Assembly: GCA_018398765.1 (NCBI GenBank)
Contig: JAHBMJ010003041.1
Location: forward strand, 1 to 13,733
Direction: 5' to 3'
DNA from: Chromera velia
Taxonomy: Eukaryota > Sar > Chromeraceae
DNA: 13,733 bases
Shown: positions 1-8,016 of the stretch, piece after piece
Layout of the letters: every line of letters begins with the position of its first letter
How positions within the stretch are numbered: the first letter of the stretch is position 1
Notes under the pieces: model-generated
The model's input: only the letters and a program-made list of their open reading frames with translations
Told to the model about the DNA's origin: nothing
Databases searched by the model: none
Position numbers and translations under genes: made by a program

Positions 1-400
1 CACCCCCTTTCTGAAAGTCTTCCTAGATCTAGCTCCTAGACCCCCGAAGGTAGGAGGAGACGCCCACCGCCACCGCCGCCCCTGCAGCCCCAGCGAGAGC
101 CAACTGGAGGGGCCACCAACTCGAACCTCTGCATACAGACTCACACACACTCAATCAATCAATCAGTCAAGTTTCCAACCAACCAAATAGACAGAAACTA
201 ACTCACTTCGTCAAATGATCTAGGGGCAGGCAAGAAGAAGGGACAAGAAGCAGATGACCGTACATTCGCGCAGACAGGCAGCAAGGAAGGTAGGGAGACG
301 GAAAGAGACGGAAAAGAAGCATGCCGACTGCTTCTTCCCAAGCCAACTCGGTCAAATGCCAAAACATACGAAAATGCCGAAGGGGACATACAGTCTTACA
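1..400. other. Left-edge region downstream of lysA
   Basis: Lies 3' of the lysA stop in transcription order. It holds a short GCC-type run near 64-81 and (CAAT)n near 150-167, with no convincing gene. If lysA exon 8 is spliced again at CC|GTCAGT (sense strand, near 558), a terminal exon could lie here, for example after TATGCAG near 130, but nothing conserved supports it. Confidence 0.4.
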
Positions 401-967
401 CTAAGAAAGCCAACCAGAAAAATGAAAAAAAAAAAACAACCGAATGGAGAATACAAACGGACCAGGCCATCTATCCACCCCCTCCCCCCCCAAAAAAGAA
501 AACGGATAGAGATCCAAACAACCAAAAGGAACAATTAACTTATCAACTGACGGCCGAGGCAGTCCCTGCCAGTCCAATGTGGCAAAGTAGTCTGCGTATG
601 TCTCGGCTCTTCTGATCATCTCCAACTCCCCCCGGGTCTTCACCAGCACCTCCGCGGACCTGCATTCAACGGCAACAAAAAAAGAGAATCCACTACCGGA
701 CCTGCATTCAACGGCAACAAAAAAAGACCATCGACTACCGGACCTGCATTCAGCGGCAATTAACAAAAAAAGACCATCCACTACCATGTATTAGCAGACA
801 GACACACACACAGACAGGCACATACTCGTCCTTCATCAAGGAGTTCTGGTGCAGCAGAACGCTCCAACTTCCCTCCCTTCCTTCTTCCTGGCGATGTGGC
901 GAAGGCTCTGCTGAACCACTCAAACCCCCCCGTCGGGTCAACGCGCCGCTGTGACCTGTCTCTTCCA

Positions 968-999
<32 letters not shown>

Positions 1000-1529
1000 T
1001 CCCTCCATCCACAACCCCCTGCAGGCGTGACCGACCGACCGACCGACCAACCAATGCCCTCACTCACTCACCGGATCTTCCCATTGTATTGGAATCCCAT
1101 CGAGTGCCCGTGCGCTCCTGCAGGTGAAAAGGGGAGGGGGGGNAAGGGGGGGGGGGGGGGGGAGGGAGGGTGGCAGGCAAGATGAGCGACAGAGAGAGCG
1201 GATGTGGCAGCACAAGGGGAAACCAGCGGAAGCAGAAAGAGGAAGAACGAATGTCTGTTTGTCTCTCTCTTGGAGAAAAGACAAACGTCTCTCTCTTGGA
1301 GAAAAGACAAACGGGAATGAAGACATTACGTGCATATGTCGCCGTTGTTCAACGGGAACAGACCGAGCTGAAAACTTTTGTTTTCTGGTCCTCCAGCCTC
1401 CTCCTTTTTTCTCTGCGTCTACCATAACTCTCACTATCTATCAGTGCACCAGCTCAGTCAGTCAGTCTCTTTGGGTGCCAACTCTTCAGAAAGAAATTCA
1501 GAGACAGACAGAAAGAAAGAAAGAAAGAA

Positions 1530-1565
<36 letters not shown>

Positions 1566-4500
1566 AAAAGAAAGAAAGAAAGAAAAAGAAAGAAAGAAAG
1601 AAAGAAAGAAAGAAAAAGAAAGAAAGAAAGAAAAAGAAAGAAAGAAAGAAAGAAAGAAAAAGAAAGAAAGAAAGAAAGAAAGAAAAAGAAAGAGAGAAAG
1701 AAACAAAGAAAGAAAGAAAGAAAGAAAAGAGCAGGAAGGAAAGCTGGGTTTTCTCTTTCTTGCTTATCTTGTCTGTCTGCCCCCGCTACCCACCCCACCC
1801 ACCCACCTGCATCGTGTACGACGACAATGTCGCCTATCCGGGGAGAGGCATTCAGTTGCCTGTCGATGGCAAATTTGTCATTGTTCTCACACAGACCCCC
1901 TACCTGAAAGAAAGAAACGATCCATCTACTCATTCATGCACACATCGATCAATCTATTCGTGTATCCATCTGTGGGTGCGGAAGTGCGCAAACGAACACG
2001 CCAAACTTCAGAGAGAGGTACCACGAGAGGGAGACAAATCCAATCGTCACCAGGATCATGACTCTGAGGGCGGTTTCAGAGAAAAAGGAGCAAGTAGACT
2101 CTTTCATTTCTCCAGTGCTTTTCTTCCCTCCCTCCCTCTCTCTGTATCTGTCCACCCTCATGCACGCATCAATCTAGCTATCCATCTCCCACCAGCTGCC
2201 TGGAGGGAGCGAGACTGCGGGGATGGGACGGAATGGAATGCTGTCTCCTCCTTCTTCTTGTTCTTTTTCCCTTTCACTTTGAGGCTTGCTGTCTCCTCCT
2301 TCTTCTTGTTCTTTTTCCCTTTCACTTTGAGGCTTCCATTGTTTGACAAAAAAGAAACCCCCCTCCCCCCCAAAAAGGGAGCATGATGGGTGTGGGGCCA
2401 TCCACAAGAGGAAGGCATCGTGAGACGCAGTGACCGAAGAAGAATGAATAGGTGCGCACCAGAAAAGCAGAGAGACTCCCTGGTGCCTCAGGGTTCTCCC
2501 TCCCCCCCTGCTCGAGAGTCCAACAATACAACAATACAACAAACAAATAAACAAAGAGAGAGAGCGGCTGACCACATCGTAAACTCGGTCCTCGTGACTC
2601 TCATCTCTCCGTCTCCCCTTTGACTTCTTCTGTTTCTTCTCTTCTCCAACAGCCCCGCTCTCCCTCTCGCCGGACGGCGACGAAGGCGGGCAGTCGAACA
2701 GAGACCTCACAGAGGGGAGAGAGGAGGCACCGGGCAGAGAGGAAAGCTCCGAGTCCTCCACAGGCAGCACAGTCACATGGTGGTACGCTCCGTACATCCC
2801 AGGCCTCATCAGGTTCGACATGCACGCGTCCAGACCTGCACTCATACATTCCCGCATGCACACACACACAGAGAGAGAGAGAGAGAGAATGGATGGATCC
2901 GTACCGTCTCGCTTGCTCCAAGATATTCTCGCAGGCGCCTGAGCCGAGCTCTCTTGGGAGATCATCGGACAGACACATGATGTTATGTTCAACCTGGAGA
3001 CACATTTGCGAACTAGGCAAAAAACAGAAGCCGCATAAAAAAAGAAAGGGGGGACACCCATCCACACATGTGTAGAGAAAGCAAAAAAAAAGAAAACAGA
3101 AGAAGAGCAATTCTGGAACAACCGCGAGGTGAACACAAACACCCACAGACACTCATCCAAATCACTCACACACAACGAGAAAAGAAATCAATTTCACCCA
3201 ACTAAATCACTCACCAACGTAATTCTTGTACGTTCTCTTCTGGTGGACACAGCGCGAGACCAACACTCCATTCGGGCCCGTGATTGCCCTGCCGCACTCC
3301 ATCACGATGCGCAGGGGCAGGGCTCCGTCGCTCTTTTTGGAGAACTGCGAAAACGCCGTCTTCACTTCTTTGCCACATGCCTGCATGTCCACCGGGCGTG
3401 TCCCTGCATTCACATCATTCATTCATTCATTCATTCATTCATTCATTCATTCCTCCGTGCACGCACTTGTTTCATTGATTGCATTCCAACATTGAATCCA
3501 GGTCGTCATTCCTCCACTGCCTGCAGCCCCTAATTCTCCCTTTCCTTGTCCGTCTGTAAGACAAGACTGACTAACTGACCAACCAACTGCCTGACTGAAA
3601 GACTGACTGACAGGTTGCCTTTCTGCCTGCCTGCCTGCCTATCTGAAGCTAGCAGAATAATGAATGGAGACAGACTGCATGACTGACCAGGTTCATAGGC
3701 GACTCCGATGCCTCCCCCCAAGTTCACCTGGCTGATTTCGACCCCCGATTTCTCCTTCACTTCCAGAACCAGTTGGAAGAGCATCCGGGCAGTCTCCCCG
3801 ATCTCAGCAGGGTCCGTGCAGTTGGAGACCACCATCGCGTGAAGTCCAAAACTGAACACACGCACAGAAATGCACACACACGGATGCACTCACATGCGTA
3901 CACACGCAGAGACAAAAAACCGCGCACACACGCACACACGCGGATGCATGCATGCATGCGCGCACAGGCATACATGAATGCGTAGACACGCAAAACCGAC
4001 GCACACACACGCACACACGTACTCTACTCTGACTTACTCACTTACTCACTCACTCTCTTTCATCCATGCGCTCACCCTCACACTCCCCCTGCCACCCCCC
4101 AAAAAACAGGTACACAGACAGGCAGACAGACTGACCCCTTCACCCCTCTCTTCTTCAAGTCCGCATAGGCCTCGAACAGCTGTTCCCTCGTCAACCCGAA
4201 CTTCGCTTCCTCTGGGTGCCCGATGATCACGTTGCCCGTCCTACTCGACCCTGGGTTATACCTGCATGCACATGCAGCAGCATGCAGATGTACGTACGTG
4301 TTTGGGGTGCATGCTATGGCCATTCCATCCATCCATTTCACTGGAGAACGAACAAACAACCTGTCTGTCGATCATCCTCAGATGCGCTTCCTTCGGGGAA
4401 TTCGGCAGGCAGCATTTTTCGTTTTTCACTTTCTCATGACACGACCTGGAAAGAAGAGTGTGAAGGTGGGCAAAGCAGGCAGACAATGATGATGTGCGGT

Positions 4501-5122
4501 GTGTACCCAAACTCCCTGTTTGGCATCCCCAGCATTCCTTCCGCTTTCCTTCCTGCACTGGTGCTCACCACTCTCCCGCCTCCGCCCCCCCTTTGCCCAA
4601 CCCAGGCCCCAGACCAACAGACCTCAAAGAGATGAACTCAGGGAGTCCGATCTTCTCATCAATGTAGGCGATGTGTGAGATGTCGTCCAGGTTGATGATG
4701 GCCCCCAGATCCTTCGCCTTCTGGAAGTCTCCGATCGTCGTGTTATTCGACGTGAACATAATCTGAGGTCCTTCGAACCCGCAGGCTTCTGAGAGCATTA
4801 GCTCGGCCAGAGACGAGCAATCAGCCCCGAAGCCCTCGTCCTGGAGGATCTTCAGAAGGTGGGGATTGGGGGTGGCCTTGACTGCGAAGTAGTTCATGAA
4901 CCCTGGGGTCCAGTTGAAGGCTTGGTTCAGACGTCGACAGGTGGTCCTGAGGCCCAACTCACTGTACATGTGGAAGGGCGTCGGGATGGTCTTACAGGCC
5001 GATCTAATCTGGACCTCTGTGAAGGGCAGGAGAGACTTGGTGGGGGCAGTAGAGCCGGTACCCGAAACTTCCAGACCCGTCTTTGCGCTGCCCATGGAGG
5101 AGGGTGAGTTGGCCTTGCTCAT
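401..5122 (-). CDS. lysA: Diaminopimelate decarboxylase, eight exons
   Basis: A PLP enzyme (group IV decarboxylase, alanine-racemase-like fold) that converts meso-diaminopimelate to lysine and CO2, the last step of the DAP pathway. Sense-order exons: 5122-4623, 4261-4136, 3851-3688, 3403-3215, 2835-2573, 1903-1807, 1117-1072, 659-401. All introns are GT-AG and every phase agrees, giving about 547 residues. Landmarks: FAVKATPN with PLP Lys82; LHAMVVSN (His213); GGGIG at 254-258; ECGR at 299-302, where most homologues have EPGR; MRPGMYGAYHH in exon 5; CEN with Cys419; MGFQYNGKIR with Tyr457; RRAETYADYFATLDW at the conserved end. Odd points: a basic, Ser-rich insertion at about residues 350-408; about 50 unconserved residues after LDWQG, partly encoded by poly-T, so the last exon may be spliced again; repeated acceptors before exon 8. 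ATG 5122 is the first in-frame ATG before the conserved domain. No clear organelle-targeting leader is seen. The family call is firm; the 3' end is not. Confidence 0.93.
656..785 (-). repeat. 42-bp tandem repeat carrying the lysA exon 8 splice acceptor
   Basis: Three copies begin at 656, 698 and 740 (GGACCTGCATTC on the plus strand, offset 42). The first two units are 42 bp and the last is 4 bp longer. On the sense strand each carries GAATGCAG followed by GTCCG, so three equivalent acceptors exist, with AG at 661-660, 703-702 and 745-744. The reading frame stays open through all copies, so the upstream acceptors would add 14 or 28 residues in frame. Confidence 0.9.
972..1048. repeat. (CT)n and (GACC)n simple repeats in lysA intron 7
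   Basis: An almost pure CT dinucleotide run lies at about 972-999. A short GACC tetranucleotide array follows at about 1029-1048. Both lie in the last lysA intron, just downstream of exon 7 in transcription order. Confidence 0.85.
1128..1170. repeat. Poly-G tract with an ambiguous base
   Basis: A G-rich run, almost pure over its second half, contains one unresolved base (n) at 1143. It lies about 10 bp upstream of lysA exon 7 in the sense direction, so on the coding strand it is a poly-C tract ahead of the CCTGCAG acceptor. Its true length is uncertain. Confidence 0.85.
1261..1312. repeat. 26-bp perfect tandem duplication
   Basis: Two identical 26-bp units, 1261-1286 and 1287-1312, each GTCTCTCTCTTGGAGAAAAG followed by ACAAAC. 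They lie in lysA intron 6 and look like a recent slippage or duplication event. Confidence 0.92.
1511..1730. repeat. 220-bp homopurine (GAAA)n microsatellite
   Basis: A nearly pure GAAA array on the plus strand in lysA intron 6, so the transcript carries (UUUC)n. It is interrupted by five-A runs starting at 1565, 1583, 1613, 1631, 1657 and 1683, at spacings of 18, 30, 18, 26 and 26. This points to repeated expansion of larger blocks rather than simple slippage of 4-bp units. It encodes Lys/Glu/Arg-rich frames on the plus strand that are not genes. Confidence 0.95.
2240..2335. repeat. 48-bp perfect tandem duplication
   Basis: Two identical pyrimidine-rich 48-bp units at 2240-2287 and 2288-2335, each starting GCTGTCTCCTCC and ending TTTGAGGCTT, in lysA intron 5. 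The unit is a multiple of three and both copies are open in several frames, which creates spurious reading frames. Confidence 0.93.
2858..2888. repeat. (CA)n-(GA)n compound repeat in lysA intron 4
   Basis: A short CA run passes directly into a GA run. It lies about 20 bp upstream, in the sense direction, of the exon 5 acceptor (GAGTGCAG before GTCTGG), where the transcript reads UC then UG repeats. Confidence 0.85.
3416..3453. repeat. (CATT)n microsatellite in lysA intron 3
   Basis: About nine tandem CATT units on the plus strand. In the sense direction they are (AATG)n and sit next to the exon 4 acceptor, whose own sequence GATGTGAATGCAG resembles the array. Confidence 0.9.
3560..3645. repeat. 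Degenerate GACT/CTGC tetranucleotide region in lysA intron 3
   Basis: Imperfect GACTGACT-like units pass into a short GCCT array (about 3627-3640). This is decayed simple repeat, with no coding signal. Confidence 0.6.
3856..4062. repeat. (CA/CACG)n and CTCA-type repeats filling lysA intron 2
   Basis: Imperfect CACACG units, a short GCATGCATGC run near 3945-3960, then ACTCACTTACTCACTCACTC near 4036-4056. On the sense strand the last block reads as overlapping GTGAGT/GTAAGT units, like splice donors. Confidence 0.8.
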
Positions 5123-5476
5123 TTTATGGTTGTCCTTTCTGGTCTCTCACTCACAGTGGTGGAAGACTTCGCGAAGGATGGATTCGCACGACAAAAAGAG
5201 AAGTGGGGAGAGACTGATTTGAGGATACACTTAGGCTCACTTCTCTTCGTGCTTTATGCTGAGTCAGGTCAGAACAGACTGAGCGTGCAAGTGCAAACGT
5301 CTTGGAAAGAACGGCCGTCACGTAAAAGGGAAACTGATCGAGCAACTGTGCGTATGTCCGGAAGCATACAGGATCCTTCTTGGATGGAGCAAGCTTCTGG
5401 CTAGAGGAACCGATACTAGCTTAGTAGCTTTGCAAGGGGATGTCTTTGGACGCTCTAACAGATCGGAGAGGTGCAC

Positions 5477-5539
5477 TGCATGCCTCGTGCAGATTGCCTG
5501 CATGCTTATATTTTGTGCATGTGACAAAAACTTGCATGC
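5477..5539. promoter_or_regulatory. Cluster of three TGCATGC motifs
   Basis: The palindrome-like TGCATGC occurs at 5477-5483, 5499-5505 and 5533-5539, that is, three times in 63 bp between two divergent genes. TGCATGC is a known ApiAP2-type promoter motif in apicomplexans. Whether that applies here depends on the organism, and GCATGC also turns up in simple repeats elsewhere in this window, so the regulatory reading is tentative. Confidence 0.3.
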
Positions 5540-5674
5540 GCGGTGCCACCGCGCGCGCGCGCAAGTCGCGCGTGCAACACATAATTAACCATATGTTGCA
5601 AGCAATTAACATTTTCAATGCAACACTCATCGCGGACATTTTCAGATCAGATCGACGTTGTGCACGCACGCGTG

Positions 5675-5731
5675 TATTCAATATATGTACGTATATATTC
5701 AATATACGTACGTACATATATACGTACATAT
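5675..5731. repeat. TACGTA-rich repeats with a perfect hairpin
   Basis: TACGTA occurs at 5688, 5705, 5709 and 5721. TACGTATAT (5688-5696) and ATATACGTA (5702-5710) form a perfect 9-bp inverted repeat around the loop ATTCA, extendable by one G-C pair (5687/5711). A direct repeat starting TATTCAATATA lies at 5675 and 5696. It could extrude as a cruciform or act as a paired binding site. Confidence 0.7.
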
Positions 5732-6220
5732 ACATTTAACAAAACATATATAATACAGCTATATACATAGACGTGTATCGCTGTACGTATATGAAGACGT
5801 AAGTGTTGTCATCCGATCTGTCGAAAGCTCTGTCAGTCTAGCCGGCCGAAGAGGAAAGAAGGCGTCGGAACGGTCAGAGTAGAGGAGAGAACAACTTTGA
5901 TCGATCAAGAGAGCCGAGCATCGAAGGGGGTCAATCACTTCCAGTAGAGCCGCATGCTGGCAGGGTTCCCTTTGATTCCATCTTTCAACGCGCAGTGACT
6001 CGAAACTCGAAAGTCCGATTGTTCACGCCAGTCAGCCTTGCAGTTTTTCTTTCTCGACGGTTTTCTTCCTGCCGTGCCGTCTGTCCTGCAAGGCTTCAGT
6101 TCTTCTTTGTGTCTTTCCGTCTTCGCGTGAACATCCCTCACGCGAGCACAGGCATTGCTGAGAGCTCTCCTTCTCTTCCTTCTCTCTCTCACTCGTCTGC
6201 CAGCCCAGAGAGTCAACGAG

Positions 6221-7720
6221 ATGGAGAAGAACAGGAAGCGAGATGAGAAGGTAGTGACAGCCTGCCTGCAACTCCTCAACCCATCCAAGGAACAAACGGG
6301 TGATGCTCGCGACATGCACGCCAGGATGTACGGCTGGGGGTCAACGGCGAAACTCCTTGACTCCTGCGCCGCCATGATTAGGGGGGAGTGGAAGAGGAAC
6401 GACAGGAGGGAGAGAACGGAACTGGAGAGGACCCTCCGGGGAAGTGGGGGACAGTTTGAGTTTTCTTCTGACCGATCCAGCGTCAGGAGAACGGACTGGC
6501 GGACCTTCCTCTCTTCAGAGAGGGACCAAATCTGTGCGACTGTCCTCTTTGGGGACCCGTGCAAGGGCAGGTTCAAGAAAGTCAATCCCTGCCCTCTAGC
6601 CCACAACCCTGCCTCCTTCCTCCCGAGGGAGCACAAAGACTCGTACTGCGAACTCCATTACCGCCACATTCTCTTTCCCTGGTTTGCCTGCCCCTACAGA
6701 CACTACTGCCACAAAGCCCACTCAAAAGAAGAACTCCGCCCCGATCTCCAAGACACCCTCCCTGAACCCACCGTCGCATCCCTCTGTCAGGCCCTGGGCC
6801 TCCAGATGGTGGGGGGTCGCCCTGTTCTCCCCCGGCCGATTCGGAACAGGGACAGCAAACAGCACCCAGTCCCCTGCAAGAGGGCAATCCTTCTCGGCCC
6901 CGGGAAGTGTCGCCGCGACCCCTGCCCCTGTGCACACCACCCTGAGGAGATCAGTCAGAGCTTCCGGGAGGAGATGGAGGCACAGACTGTTTTCTGTGAG
7001 AGGGCCACGGATAAGAAGAGCCAGCAGTGGCCCTTCGGGTGTCCCTACGGGAAGGACCATTGCAGACTCCCTCACACAGACAACCCTGATGACCCCGAAA
7101 TCAAGTACTTTAGAACCATGGCACAAACCATTCGTTCGGGGTCCACCGCGAACATGAGGAACATTCTCTTCACCTGCTTTGACCGCACTCACACGAAACT
7201 GCGGTTCTCCCACGTTGCCGGCTTGCTGAAGATAGCCATCAATGCCAACAAGCCGGAAGCCGGGAAGGTCCTCCTTGAGCGTCTCGCCACAGGGACGGGT
7301 GTGGGGGGGGAACAGGTAGACAGAGACAACTTGATGCTCGAATATGCCCTCCTGATGAAGGGAAACATGTTCGAGCAGTGTCTCCGTTGGTGCGAACTGA
7401 ACGAAACCCGAGAGTTCCCCTGCCTGATGTCCTTCTTCGATCACCTCGTTCACAAAGGAGTGCACAAGAACATCATCAAGCTGGAATTCGTCCACGATGT
7501 CGCAATCCGAAGGTCAGTCGGCAGGGAAGGGGGGAGGGAGGGACAGCGAAGAAATGAATGAATGAATGAATGAATGAATGCGTGTCTGTCTGTCTGCCTG
7601 TCTGACATTCTGTGTTTGTGATTTGATACATTTCCAATCCCAAATGAAAAACTCCTGCTGACTATCGGCTTGGGTTTTCTCATGATGGGAGACACTGTTC
7701 TTTGTCTCAATCTTTCTTTT

Positions 7721-7752
<32 letters not shown>

Positions 7753-7973
7753 TTTTTCTTTCTTTCTTTCTTTTTTTCTTTCTTTCTTTCTTTCTCTCTT
7801 TCTTTCGTTCGTTCGTTCGTTCTTTCTTTTTTCTTTCTGTCACTGTCCGTGTCTCTGATTCCATGCTTCTCTTTTTCGCTTTGTCTCTTTTTTACGTTTT
7901 TTCTTCCTCCCCTTCTTCCTTCCTCCCTCTCTCTCTCCCGTGTGTGTGCATGCATGCATGTATGCGTGCGTGC

Positions 7974-8016
<43 letters not shown>

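Larger units (their letters stand above)
5123..6220. other. Divergent intergenic region between lysA and the CCCH gene
   Basis: No convincing coding sequence is seen. The region must hold the 5' ends and probably the promoters of both flanking genes. It contains three TGCATGC motifs, an alternating CG run near 5550-5562 and a TATA/TACGTA block. The last 60 bp before ATG 6221 are pyrimidine-rich and contain CTGCCAG, so a 5'-UTR intron ending there is possible. Confidence 0.6.

Noticed and set aside
1124-2386. Long plus-strand frame rich in Lys/Glu/Arg
   Set aside because: It is the translation of the (GAAA)n microsatellite and lies antisense to lysA introns and exons.
2174-3175. Long minus-strand frame across lysA exon 5
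   Set aside because: Only the part within exon 5 (2835-2573) matches the decarboxylase family; the rest is intron read-through, including a repeated 16-residue block from the 48-bp duplication.
3416-3453. Possible CRISPR or phage-type repeat array
   Set aside because: Units are 4 bp with no spacers, so these are plain microsatellites in a eukaryotic intron.
6722-7495. 257-codon minus-strand frame
   Set aside because: It is the antisense shadow of the CCCH gene and shows no independent family features.
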